Shown: positions 1-9,269 of the stretch, in pieces
How the letters are laid out: the number at the start of each line of letters is the position of its first letter
Position numbering within the stretch: position 1 is the stretch's first letter
DNA from: CAZEHS01 sp964511875
GTDB taxonomy: Bacteria > Bacillota > Clostridia > Peptostreptococcales > Acidaminobacteraceae
Assembly (NCBI GenBank): GCA_964511875.1
Contig: CAZEHS010000006.1
Coordinates: forward strand, 5,132-69,131
Length of the DNA: 64,000 bases
Direction: 5' to 3'
Program-made: the position numbers and the translations under genes
The notes under the pieces: generated by a model
Told to the model about the DNA's origin: nothing
The model's input: the letters and a program-made list of their open reading frames with translations, nothing else
Databases searched by the model: none

Positions 1-1
1 T

Positions 2-619
2 CAGGGCAATGCTCAGAGCCTGAAGAGCCTGCTTGGAAAAATGCTGCGCATCGATGTGGATTCGATACAGGAAGGGAAGCCTTACGGTATTCCGGCAGAT
101 AATCCCCTGGTTGGCAATTCGAATGGTTTTCTGGAGGAAATCTATGCATATGGTCTGAGAAACCCTTGGAAATTCAGCTTTGATATCCAGACCGGCCGCC
201 TATGGGCTGCGGATGTCGGGCAGAATACTGTGGAGGAGATAGATTTCATTGAAAAAGGCAAGAATTATGGCTGGAACATCATGGAAGGAAGCCTGTGCTA
301 TCCAGCCTCCAGCAATTGCAGCAAGGAGGGTCTGCAGCTGCCGATATGGGAATACAGACAGCCCTTGGGCAGATCGGTTACAGGGGGATATGTATACCGG
401 GGCAGTATGATTCCCGGCCTTTCAGGGACCTATGTTTACGGCGATTTTGTGACTGGTCTGATATGGGGTTTGCGTACTAGTGATGATCTGACACCGCAGA
501 ACAGGCTCCTTTTGGACAGCAAGCTGAACATCTCCTCATTCGGGGTTGATAAAAGCAACGAATTGTATATTCTCGATCTGGGAGGAAAAATATACAAATT
601 GAAAGAAACGTTAAAATGA
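2..619 (+). CDS. PQQ-dependent sugar dehydrogenase family protein, C-terminal part
   Basis: The reading frame is open from base 2, so the true start lies outside the window. The visible protein begins GNAQSLKSLLGKMLRIDV and continues with YGLRNPWKFSFD, DVGQNTVEEIDFI and GGYVYRG. These are hallmark segments of the six-bladed beta-propeller of soluble glucose/sorbosone dehydrogenases (GSDH family), which oxidise sugars with PQQ at the cell surface or outside it. About 205 residues are visible, covering the last propeller blades and ending at a TGA. The N-terminal half, with any signal peptide and the catalytic His, cannot be seen, so activity is not established. Family assignment is firm and the substrate is unknown. 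Confidence 0.85.
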   Translation, partial: QGNAQSLKSLLGKMLRIDVDSIQEGKPYGIPADNPLVGNSNGFLEEIYAYGLRNPWKFSFDIQTGRLWAADVGQNTVEEIDFIEKGKNYGWNIMEGSLCYPASSNCSKEGLQLPIWEYRQPLGRSVTGGYVYRGSMIPGLSGTYVYGDFVTGLIWGLRTSDDLTPQNRLLLDSKLNISSFGVDKSNELYILDLGGKIYKLKETLK

Positions 620-700
620 AGGAATCAGCCTCATCACGTGGTTTTGGTTTATACAGGGCCATCAAGGGTATAAACCACACGCACGGAGAAGGGGGGGGTC

Positions 701-2731
701 ATGTCATTGAATGAGTTCACTCAATTAAGAAATGATCATTTCGAGAGGAATTCTGTATCATTTCAGGAATATTATCTGGAAAAATACTCTCATGATATTG
801 CATTGGGCTGTACGATGAAATATTCATTGGCAAAAAAAATAGCCTATGTAAGAACGTTGCATAGGAGTACTGACATTGTTGAGAATCAACTGTTCGAATT
901 GTTGAATGATCTGGGTGAGAACGTTTATCTCGATAGATATATTGTGGATCTTATTGTAAAGAATGCCGATCATCTGGCTGGTGAAAGATTCAGTGATAAG
1001 CTTTTCAGCATGCTGGAAGACAGGAACTGCTCCCCGGACAGACTGTGCAATCTCATGGATATCTGTATCGAGTGCAATGAGCATATTCTGGATTGCGGGA
1101 GTATGAAAGATATGCTGCATCGGTATGAAAATGATTTTGATGCAGTATCCATATTGTTGGATTACATGTATCACTTCAATGTATGTGAATTCTCAGATCA
1201 TTTGCTGGTACTGCTTGATGGAGAGTATCCGGAAAGTATCCGGATTCAGATCATGGATTCATACATCCATTTGAATCAGGGGAAACAGGATGCAGTAAAT
1301 ACAATCAGAACGAAGATAAACAACTTCAGGAACAATAAGGTATATTCAGATTATCTTGATTTTATTACTTTAGGAGTGAATATGAACACCGGCGGTCTGA
1401 CAATTGCTCAGGCTATGTTTTATGGAGATCCGGACGATTGCGGAAAAGGACAGAGCGGTGGTTTATGCACATTTTTAAGGACCCTTGGCAATCACCTGAC
1501 TGAATCGCAGGAAGTAGCCAACGTACTTACTATGACCATCAATAATGATTGGAATGATGAACGGCCGATGCTAAGCAGAGATTTCAAGAATCACTGGATT
1601 ATCAGAATGCCGCTCTATCTGAATACAGAAAACAAACTGATTTTTGTAAAAAAAGAACGGGTGATCAAAAGATTCATTGCCAGATTCATGGGAAAACTCA
1701 ATGTCAAATTAGATATTCTTCATATCAGGTATCTGGATTATGCTTCAAAATCCATAGCATCCTATGCTAAAGACATTAACTCCAAGCTGGTATTCACTTT
1801 AACCCCCGATCCCCATCGGACAATGGTGGATCATGAAGGTCGCTTGAAATTCTATGATATGGAAGAAGCCTTGGAAAAACTGGATAGAATCGGCATTGGT
1901 GATGAATTGCTTACAATGGCTGATGGCATTATCGGAATTGGTGGAGATGCAATAAGAAAAGAGCTGGAATTGAATTTTCCACAGCTTCGGCATAAGAGAA
2001 ACAATATTTATTTTGAAATGATCGGTGAAGGAATTGATTCGGATGTAGTATCTCACGACTTCAATGATGAAGAAATTACAAAATATTTGAAATGCAATTT
2101 GGACGATGGATTTTTCGGAAATCCCATTATTTTGAATGTCGGAAGATTGAACAGACAGAAGGGACAGGATAAACTCATAAAAGCATGGGGAGACTCCAGA
2201 TTGTGGAAGGATTACAATCTGATTGTAATCGGAGGAAATGGGGAGAAACCCAATAATGAGGAACAATATATCGTCTCATTCTTTAATGATTATATTGGAT
2301 CCAATGAACACCTCCGCAGAAGGTTTGCTCATTTTGATGCCCTGCCTAATAAGGTCGTAAGGGGCATTGAAAGAGCAATAATGAACGATCAAGCCGGCAG
2401 ATATCCGAACATATACATCTGTTCGAGTCAAAAGGAAGAATTCGGAATATCGGTTTTGGAAGCACTTTCTGAACGTTTCCTGGTTTTTGCTCCGGTTGCC
2501 GGAGGTGTAAAAACCTATCTGAACAATGGAATCAACGGTTTTCTGATCGACACTTCAGACTGGTCCGCTATTTCTGAGGAAGTGGAGCGGGTGATCTATT
2601 ATTCCAACCGATCCATTCAGGATTTTATGGACATTCAAAAAAGAGGACAGCAGACAGTCAACAGTCATTTTTCAATGGTTGAAATCGCAAAGGACTTTCT
2701 CGACTTTTATTTGGAAATCAAGGAGGGATGA
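701..2731 (+). CDS. glycosyltransferase with C-terminal GT4-like domain and large N-terminal extension
   Basis: This 676-residue protein has a C-terminal half with the features of a GT-B retaining glycosyltransferase: ILNVGRLNRQKGQDKLI near residue 480, then SSQKEEFGISVLEAL near 580, then a Gly-rich APVAGGVKTYL and NGINGFLID. Those segments form the nucleotide-sugar site of GT4 enzymes. The first roughly 350 residues are acidic, probably helical and not recognised. No signal peptide or membrane segment is seen, so the protein is probably cytosolic. The ATG follows a G-rich ribosome site (GAAGGGGGGGG). The stop overlaps the next glycosyltransferase by ATGA, implying translational coupling. Acceptor and donor are unknown. 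Confidence 0.75.
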   Translation: MSLNEFTQLRNDHFERNSVSFQEYYLEKYSHDIALGCTMKYSLAKKIAYVRTLHRSTDIVENQLFELLNDLGENVYLDRYIVDLIVKNADHLAGERFSDKLFSMLEDRNCSPDRLCNLMDICIECNEHILDCGSMKDMLHRYENDFDAVSILLDYMYHFNVCEFSDHLLVLLDGEYPESIRIQIMDSYIHLNQGKQDAVNTIRTKINNFRNNKVYSDYLDFITLGVNMNTGGLTIAQAMFYGDPDDCGKGQSGGLCTFLRTLGNHLTESQEVANVLTMTINNDWNDERPMLSRDFKNHWIIRMPLYLNTENKLIFVKKERVIKRFIARFMGKLNVKLDILHIRYLDYASKSIASYAKDINSKLVFTLTPDPHRTMVDHEGRLKFYDMEEALEKLDRIGIGDELLTMADGIIGIGGDAIRKELELNFPQLRHKRNNIYFEMIGEGIDSDVVSHDFNDEEITKYLKCNLDDGFFGNPIILNVGRLNRQKGQDKLIKAWGDSRLWKDYNLIVIGGNGEKPNNEEQYIVSFFNDYIGSNEHLRRRFAHFDALPNKVVRGIERAIMNDQAGRYPNIYICSSQKEEFGISVLEALSERFLVFAPVAGGVKTYLNNGINGFLIDTSDWSAISEEVERVIYYSNRSIQDFMDIQKRGQQTVNSHFSMVEIAKDFLDFYLEIKEG

Positions 2732-4068
2732 GCTCTGTGGCCTATGAACATGTACTTCTGTTGAGTCCCCCTTTCTATTCGCATTTCATGCCGATGCTGG
2801 CAATAGCGAAAAGTCTTAAAAAGATGGATTTGAAGGTTACCATCGGCTGCAGCAGGGAATTTGAAAAAGAAGTGACTGCAGCCGGTCTGGATTTCGTAGA
2901 TATAGATTTGAATACGAACAGGAATACAGGAACAGCGAAGCAGACTTATCAACCTGAATCGGAAAAAGCCAGATTGGAGGAGTTTTTTGAAGCAACCCGA
3001 AAAGGGCCTGTTGAGACACTGATCACCCAGATGAAACACAGGGAAATGGATATGCTGCCGAACCCTCAAAGGCTGATGAAACAAATTATGACAATTGAAA
3101 ACGAAATCATGCCGGACTTGTGGATGGTCGATGTCTTGTCCTATGGAGCCACCTTAAGTCTTCATTGCCTGGGACTTCGCTACATGACATTCTGTCCTCC
3201 TCATCCTGATACGATCCCCTTCCACGGTGAGCATCATGGCATACCGAAAAACTGGCCATCATGGTATGCAGTAGATCAGAAAAAGACAAGTGACATTGAA
3301 GAAGCCTCCAAGAAAACACAGGATGCTTTCACATCCATATTCAATACGTTTATCAGCACCCACTGCAAGAACGCAAGAATCGTAGATAATGCCTTCCGAC
3401 TGGCTTCCGATCATGCAGTCATTTATAACTACCTTGATTTTGATTTCGAAGAAAACATCAAGGAGAAGCCTCTAAGAATCTTTATAGGGCACGCCTTTGA
3501 AGAAGAGAGCTTGAACGGATACTGGCATGAAATCGTTGCGATACCGGACCGGAGGAAAATTCTTATAACCCTGGGCACTTTTTTGTCAGAAAGAATGGAC
3601 GTACTCGAGCAATTGATATCCGCCTGTCAGGAATTCGATCCCGAGGCTCTCCTGATCGTATCTGCCGGAAGCAATGCTGATAAGCTGAAAGACTATGAAT
3701 CCTCCAACACGATCGTCAGCGGGTTTATCCCGCAAAAGGGGATAATAAGATACATGGATATGGTGATACACCATGGGGGCTGCAACACATTCACCGAAAG
3801 TATCCGTTATGGGAAACCGATGATCATCCTGCCTTTCTCTAGTGATCAATTCACAATTGCCTTTGATGCAGAGAGAAATAATCTTGCCGTATCTTTGGAT
3901 CCCAATCACCTGTCAAAGCCCATCGTTCTTGATGCCCTAAACAGGGTTTTTCGTATGGAAAAAGATAGTCTGCTGAGATGGAGCCTGTTTTCAAAAGCGA
4001 GGGGACCCGCATATGCAGCGGCCATCATCAAAACGATGATCAGTGAAAGGATACAAGATTCATTTTAA
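2728..4068 (+). CDS. UGT/MGT-like GT1 family glycosyltransferase
   Basis: A 446-residue GT-B glycosyltransferase. The N-terminus HVLLLSPPFYSHFMPMLAIAKSL resembles the acceptor-domain start of GT1 enzymes. The C-terminal half has ILITLGTFLS near residue 273 and the diagnostic HHGGCNTFTESIRYGKPMI near 345, which is the donor-binding PSPG-like region of macrolide and flavonoid glycosyltransferases. It then has LPFSSDQF. The first gene ends inside this start codon region (ATGA overlap), so the two enzymes are probably made together and may act on one acceptor. A hairpin terminator follows about 65 bases downstream. The product glycosylated is not known, since no aglycone-synthesis genes are adjacent. 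Confidence 0.8.
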   Translation: MSSVAYEHVLLLSPPFYSHFMPMLAIAKSLKKMDLKVTIGCSREFEKEVTAAGLDFVDIDLNTNRNTGTAKQTYQPESEKARLEEFFEATRKGPVETLITQMKHREMDMLPNPQRLMKQIMTIENEIMPDLWMVDVLSYGATLSLHCLGLRYMTFCPPHPDTIPFHGEHHGIPKNWPSWYAVDQKKTSDIEEASKKTQDAFTSIFNTFISTHCKNARIVDNAFRLASDHAVIYNYLDFDFEENIKEKPLRIFIGHAFEEESLNGYWHEIVAIPDRRKILITLGTFLSERMDVLEQLISACQEFDPEALLIVSAGSNADKLKDYESSNTIVSGFIPQKGIIRYMDMVIHHGGCNTFTESIRYGKPMIILPFSSDQFTIAFDAERNNLAVSLDPNHLSKPIVLDALNRVFRMEKDSLLRWSLFSKARGPAYAAAIIKTMISERIQDSF

Positions 4069-4131
4069 GTACATTAAGTTTTCTTTACGTATGTGATACA
4101 GAATGCGTAATCAAATGAACAGACTGTTATG

Positions 4132-4166
4132 AACCGGTTGAAGTTGTTGTCATTCAGCCGGTTTTT
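4132..4166 (+). terminator. Rho-independent terminator after the glycosyltransferase pair
   Basis: AACCGGTTGAA pairs with TTCAGCCGGTT (one G-T wobble) around a ten-base loop, and the 3' arm runs into TTT. It sits in the 197-base gap before the EAL-kinase gene. Confidence 0.75.
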
Positions 4167-4265
4167 CCTTTCCTTCGGACAGTAAGACAAATCAATCCGT
4201 ATCAGTATTAAAGCGGGTAAAAGGGGTATACTGACCCTGTATGGATAAGAGACAGGAATTCGGCG

Positions 4266-6923
4266 GTGAGACAGATGGATGAAAGAATTGAATTGATGGA
4301 TATGAAAAGTCGAAGTGCTCTGCTGCTGGAGGATTTAAGGACTGTCGTTGATAAGAATGAATTGTTTTTGCTGTATCAGCCTATTGTGGATATTGTCCGC
4401 GGGGAGATCGTGAGTTTGGAGGCTTTGGTTCGCTGGAATCATCCTGAGCTTGGAATCGTTGAGCCGGGAGAATTCATTTCTCTGGCAGAGGACCATGATC
4501 TGATCACGCTCATTGATGAGTGGGTGGTTGATGAAGTGCTGAGCCAGAACCGCGACTATCCCATTCATGTGAATTTGTCCACCCAGGATCTGATGGATAT
4601 CCGATTCAGAAATCGGATCATTACTATCATCAAGGACAATCCTGAAAAGATAATCCTTGAGTTGACTGAGACCACCAAATTTGAACTCTCGCAGGAAATA
4701 AAGGATGCGCTCCATGATGTCAATGCAAAACTTTCAATCGATGACTTTGGTACTGGATATTCATCGATGGCAAGGCTGACATCTCTGGAAGTGGCTTCGT
4801 TGAAAATTGACCAGAGTTTTGTCCGGAATTCCGGAACGGATGTTCAAAGTGCATCCATCTGCATTGCCATAATCAAACTTGGGAAAGCCCTGAACATTGA
4901 AGTCATTGCAGAAGGAGCAGAGACCCCTGAACAAATCCGATTTCTTTACCGTTACGGATGCCGGTTTATTCAGGGATATGGCATATCAAAACCAATCCCC
5001 TATGAGGCAATCAAAGGATTGGATATCAAACGGTTCATGATGGGGCCACAGGATAAATACAGCCCCGAATCAGCATCGGGGCAGCCAAGAGTGGATTTCA
5101 GCACAGCCATGGTGCTTGAACTGAATGAACAGAACAATTTTATCCGTATTCCCATGAGCTTCTGTCAATTCGTTGGATATTCGCATTCCGAACTGAAAAA
5201 AATGACCATGTTCGACCTGATGCCGGACGAAGAATTTGGTTTATGCAAGGTGAACTGCAGGATACTTAAAGAAACAGGGTATATTGAAAACGCTGTCATG
5301 TATCTATTATGTTCGGACGGGGTCAGAAAATGCGTATCAATCACAGGGAAGAAAGGCACTGGTGGGGATAAGTCCACCTATATGTACATCGAACAGAATG
5401 AAGCGGATGAACAATTGGTTCTGGATATTCAGATGGCTCAGGGCGCATACAGCACCATGTTCCATGAAGGCCCGCTTGCAACAGTGGTATGGCGTCACGA
5501 TTATGAAATAATCGACTGGAATAAGGAAGCAGAAGCCACCTTCGGCTGGAAACGTGATGAGGCCATCGGTACGAATCTGATCAGGCTTCTTGTCGGAAGA
5601 GATTCTGTTCCGGAATATCTGAACATGGTCGGCTCGATCCTGTCAGAAACATCCAATGACTCTATAAATTACAACATAAAGAAGTCAGGAGAGCAGATTA
5701 TTTGCCGCTGGGTTAACAGGGTTGTCAGAGACAGCCAGGGAGAGGTGCGGTTTTTCATATCCATAATAAAGGATATCACAGAGGACTTGAGGAAAAACGA
5801 TCAGATTAAACAATTGTCAAGCGCTGTTGAAAAGAGCGGGTTCGGTACTGTATTAACGGACTCCACGGGCGCGATTCTGTCAGTAAACAGCCGGATTTCT
5901 GAACTGACAGGTTATTCTGAATCGGAGCTCGTTGGAAGTGACATGAACATTCTCATAACAAGGGCAGCGCAGCCTGAGATTTATAAGGATATAGGCGCAA
6001 CGATCCGAAGCGGCAGAGTCTGGGAAGGCGAGATTTTCAATAAGAAGAAAGATGGGTCCCAGTTCCTATGCAAGACTACTATTGTTCCTGTTGTCAGTGA
6101 ATGGAGCAAGACGGTGAACTATTTCGGGATTCATAAGGATTTGACGAAGGAAAAAGACCTCGAAGAAAAGGCAGATACCATGCGGACGATGGTAATCGAA
6201 CAGGAAAAGCTAGCGACCCTGGGATTGATGATGGCAGGAATCACCCATGAAGCCTTTAACTATATGGCATACGCAGAATCCAATCTTGAATATGCCAGAG
6301 ATTTAGCTGAAAAAGCCAGTAAAGGGAAAACGGTGAATCTGGACGAGCTGCTGAGTGCAACGGAAGATGCACAGGAAGGGGTAGCGCGGTTAAAGGATAT
6401 CCTGCTGTCTCTGAAAAAAGCCTCACGAAAAGATGATGTTCCGCTCATGGAAAGCTGCGAAATCAATCATGAGATTCAGATGGTTCTCGCTCTGGTCAAG
6501 AATGAATACAAGTATGATGCCGTCATAGAATTTCCAATAGGGAAAAATATCCCCCACACCGGGTATCCTGGTCTGCTCAGGCAGGTGTTGATGAATATCC
6601 TGATTAACGCAGCCCATGCGATCAAAGCACGAAACATCAAATCATTAGGTAAAATAACCATTCATGCGGTAAAAGGAATTGATTCGTTCCGTATCGTGAT
6701 TAAAGACAATGGAGTAGGGATGAGTGAAAAAACCCGTTCCCGTGTATTCGAGCCGTTTTTCACTACAAAGGAATCAGGAAAAGGAACCGGATTGGGACTC
6801 AGCATCAGTAAGGATATCATAGAGAAACAATATGATGGCCGGCTGATGTGCACATCCTTGCCAGGAACAGGGACAATTTTCGTGATAGAGGTTCCGAATA
6901 TCGCCAGGATCAGGAGTGCATGA
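4266..6923 (+). CDS. EAL phosphodiesterase - PAS - histidine kinase fusion
   Basis: This 885-residue protein has no membrane segment. Residues about 15-255 form an EAL domain, the cyclic di-GMP phosphodiesterase fold. Expected catalytic elements are all visible: EALVRW (52-57), VNLS, LELTET, SIDDFGTGYSS, LKIDQSF, IAEGAET and FIQGYG, so the domain is probably active. About three PAS-like segments follow (roughly 280-380, 395-505, 515-630). A short dimerisation region has GITHEAF, the candidate phospho-His, and a HATPase_c domain has DNGVGMS and GTGLGLSI. No receiver domain is attached. The GTG start is chosen because AGGAA lies seven bases upstream; an ATG at 4275 is an alternative. The next gene is a diguanylate cyclase, so the two may form an opposing c-di-GMP pair. 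Confidence 0.88.
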   Translation: MRQMDERIELMDMKSRSALLLEDLRTVVDKNELFLLYQPIVDIVRGEIVSLEALVRWNHPELGIVEPGEFISLAEDHDLITLIDEWVVDEVLSQNRDYPIHVNLSTQDLMDIRFRNRIITIIKDNPEKIILELTETTKFELSQEIKDALHDVNAKLSIDDFGTGYSSMARLTSLEVASLKIDQSFVRNSGTDVQSASICIAIIKLGKALNIEVIAEGAETPEQIRFLYRYGCRFIQGYGISKPIPYEAIKGLDIKRFMMGPQDKYSPESASGQPRVDFSTAMVLELNEQNNFIRIPMSFCQFVGYSHSELKKMTMFDLMPDEEFGLCKVNCRILKETGYIENAVMYLLCSDGVRKCVSITGKKGTGGDKSTYMYIEQNEADEQLVLDIQMAQGAYSTMFHEGPLATVVWRHDYEIIDWNKEAEATFGWKRDEAIGTNLIRLLVGRDSVPEYLNMVGSILSETSNDSINYNIKKSGEQIICRWVNRVVRDSQGEVRFFISIIKDITEDLRKNDQIKQLSSAVEKSGFGTVLTDSTGAILSVNSRISELTGYSESELVGSDMNILITRAAQPEIYKDIGATIRSGRVWEGEIFNKKKDGSQFLCKTTIVPVVSEWSKTVNYFGIHKDLTKEKDLEEKADTMRTMVIEQEKLATLGLMMAGITHEAFNYMAYAESNLEYARDLAEKASKGKTVNLDELLSATEDAQEGVARLKDILLSLKKASRKDDVPLMESCEINHEIQMVLALVKNEYKYDAVIEFPIGKNIPHTGYPGLLRQVLMNILINAAHAIKARNIKSLGKITIHAVKGIDSFRIVIKDNGVGMSEKTRSRVFEPFFTTKESGKGTGLGLSISKDIIEKQYDGRLMCTSLPGTGTIFVIEVPNIARIRSA

Positions 6924-7028
6924 ATTTCGCCTTTAACAGTTGAATAGTTGTTTTTCAAATTCGAGTTAGATGATAAAGTATAATTACAATCTTCGTTTTG
7001 AAGATTTTTCACTGATGATGGAGGCATT

Positions 7029-8624
7029 ATGGACCTGAGCGATGAAAAGCATAAATATAATCAGTCAGCGCTTGCTTATTTCAGTGTGATATTCATCTGC
7101 CTCTGTGCATTGTTACTGGGAATTCTTGTTTGGATAGAAAGCAGTGTAGTAGCAGTCAAGCGGATAGAATTAATGGCTCAGGAACAGCGAATCGTCACCT
7201 TGGAAAAAGGGTTAATGGGCAAAGAGTTCAATTCCATCCTTTCCGATATCGGGTTCCTTTCCGAGACCTACAAGACGAAAGTGGAGCGAAACGTACCTGC
7301 TGAAACGATAGCTTCTGAATGGCAGGTATTTTCAGATAAGCGAAAGATTTATGATCAGATCAGGTTCATCGATTTACAGGGAGATGAGACGATCCGGATC
7401 AATTATTACGAAGACGGCGCAAAGGTCGTACCTGCATCCCGTCTTCAGAACAAAAAGGCCCAGTACTATTTCAAAGACAGCATATCATTGGAGCAGGGGC
7501 ATACATACATATCGAAGCTGGACCTGAACGTGGAAGGGAACCAGATTGAAAGGCCGTTGAAACCCATGATAAGGTTCTCATGTCCCGTGCATGACAACGA
7601 AGGGACACTTCAGGGGATCATCGTATTGAATTACAGCGCCAAATATCTTCTGGAAGATTTCAGAAAAGTGGCAAAGAGCAGCCAGGGGTCCATTTATCTT
7701 TTGAATACATCCGGATATTGGCTGTCAAGTGATGAACCGGATCAGGAATGGGCATTCATGTATGCCGGCAAAGATGCAACTACGTTCAGATCATTATATG
7801 CTGACGAATGGAACAATATGAGCTCCCATGAAGGTTCCCAGACGACTCAAAACGGCCTGTTCACACATACGGATGTAGTGATGGCCGGGCAGATGGTCAA
7901 TGAAACCAGGAGTGTATCCATGGAGAACATTGTTTTGGGTGACGGCAACTGGAAAATTGTTTCATATATTGATTCATCAGGTGAACTTGGATATGTAGTT
8001 AATCCAGGATGGAAAAAAATGATCAGCACGATTCTGAAAAATGACTGGATGTATGTCCTTGCTGTTGCATTTATATCAGGGGTCATATCACTCCTCGTCT
8101 CCAGAAATCGACTGTCTATGCGGCAAATCCGATTCCATTCTGAATACGATGGGTTGACAGAGGTGTTGAACCGACGGGCTGGATTTAAAAAACTGATTGA
8201 TTATTCACCGGATACCGGCAAGATCTGCTTATGCTATACGGATATCAACGGACTCAAGGAAGTGAATGACAATTTCGGCCATGATTCGGGTGATGAACTG
8301 ATCCTGACGGTTGTGAACGGCATGAAAAGCACCATCCGTGAAAGTGATTATATTGTTCGGATGGGTGGAGATGAATTTCTGATTGTCTTTATCGGGAGTA
8401 ATAAAGAAGCCTCAGAAAAAATATGGAATCGTATCCTTGAAAGCTATAAGCGGATCAATAAGGAAGAAAATCGCCTTTACCAGGTAAGTGTAAGCCATGG
8501 GATTGTGGAATATGAACACGGAAAATACGGGCATCTGGATGAGATCATAAAAATCGCCGACGATATCATGTATGAGGAGAAGCGGATTATGAAGCAAGAA
8601 ATCAGTGCTTCAAGGATCATGTGA
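7029..8624 (+). CDS. membrane diguanylate cyclase with extracytoplasmic Cache-like sensor
   Basis: A 531-residue protein with a transmembrane helix near residues 17-38 and a second near 338-358. The intervening roughly 300 residues look like a double-Cache type ligand-binding domain outside the membrane. The C-terminal domain is a GGDEF cyclase with MGGDEF near residue 445, which makes c-di-GMP from two GTP. RESD sits exactly five residues before GGDEF and matches the RxxD inhibitory I-site, so product feedback is expected. The ribosome site is GGAGG before ATG. It lies about 100 bases after the EAL-kinase and has the same orientation. The ligand is unknown. Confidence 0.9.
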   Translation: MDLSDEKHKYNQSALAYFSVIFICLCALLLGILVWIESSVVAVKRIELMAQEQRIVTLEKGLMGKEFNSILSDIGFLSETYKTKVERNVPAETIASEWQVFSDKRKIYDQIRFIDLQGDETIRINYYEDGAKVVPASRLQNKKAQYYFKDSISLEQGHTYISKLDLNVEGNQIERPLKPMIRFSCPVHDNEGTLQGIIVLNYSAKYLLEDFRKVAKSSQGSIYLLNTSGYWLSSDEPDQEWAFMYAGKDATTFRSLYADEWNNMSSHEGSQTTQNGLFTHTDVVMAGQMVNETRSVSMENIVLGDGNWKIVSYIDSSGELGYVVNPGWKKMISTILKNDWMYVLAVAFISGVISLLVSRNRLSMRQIRFHSEYDGLTEVLNRRAGFKKLIDYSPDTGKICLCYTDINGLKEVNDNFGHDSGDELILTVVNGMKSTIRESDYIVRMGGDEFLIVFIGSNKEASEKIWNRILESYKRINKEENRLYQVSVSHGIVEYEHGKYGHLDEIIKIADDIMYEEKRIMKQEISASRIM

Positions 8625-8635
8625 GGGGGAATTAT

Positions 8636-9268
8636 ATGGTAATACCGATTCTGAGAACTGAAAACCTCACATTCAGAAAAATCATCACATACCCGGATAT
8701 TTCTCTGGCAAAAGATAAGGTTCACTTCATCGTCGGAGAAAGCGGATGTGGGAAAAGCACACTGCTTAAGCTCTTTAATAATGCCATCAGCCCTGATGAA
8801 GGCATTATTTTTTATGAGGGGAAGGTTCTGGAAGAATGGGATCCAATCGTTCTGCGACGCCGGGTTTCGCTGGTAGCACAGGACTCCTGGCTTTTCCCGG
8901 GATCCATCCGTGAGAACTTTCAGGAGGTGCATCGGCTGAGGGATCTGCCCATGCCGTCGGATGCTGAGCTGGAAGATATCTGCAGGATATGCCGGGTGGT
9001 TTTTCCGTTGGATAAGGATACATTCACCCTGTCCGGCGGGGAGCGTCACAGGCTCTTCATAGCGCTTTTTCTGATTCTTAATCCGCCAGTGCTTATGCTG
9101 GATGAGCCCACGGCTGCCTTGGACGAAAAGAACACCCACGAAGTGATCGGCAATATAATCAGATATTGCAGAGTTAATGGAATCACACTGATCGTAGTCA
9201 GTCATGATAGGAATCTTATGGCTCTTTACAGCGAGAATACGATTACCCTCGAAAAAGGAGGTAATTAG
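8636..9268 (+). CDS. ABC transporter ATP-binding protein, FetA/YbbL-like
   Basis: A single-domain ATPase of about 210 residues. It has Walker A GESGCGKST, a Q-loop (LVAQDSWLF), the signature LSGGERHRL, Walker B VLMLDEPTAALD and the switch His in VVSHDR. An upstream in-frame GTG at 8621 is rejected because GAGGGGG sits correctly for the ATG at 8636. The next gene, one base after the stop, is a FetB-type permease. In E. coli the FetA/FetB pair is implicated in iron export, so a metal-homeostasis role is an inference. It starts just after the diguanylate cyclase stop, so it may be cotranscribed with it. Confidence 0.85.
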   Translation: MVIPILRTENLTFRKIITYPDISLAKDKVHFIVGESGCGKSTLLKLFNNAISPDEGIIFYEGKVLEEWDPIVLRRRVSLVAQDSWLFPGSIRENFQEVHRLRDLPMPSDAELEDICRICRVVFPLDKDTFTLSGGERHRLFIALFLILNPPVLMLDEPTAALDEKNTHEVIGNIIRYCRVNGITLIVVSHDRNLMALYSENTITLEKGGN

Positions 9269-9269
9269 C

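Noticed and set aside
646..676. Hairpin GGTTTATAC/GTATAAACC between the dehydrogenase and the first glycosyltransferase
   Set aside because: No U-tract and a 13-base loop; too weak to call as a terminator.
4228..4233. TATACT as a -10 box before the EAL-kinase gene
   Set aside because: No acceptable -35 at 16-18 bases upstream.
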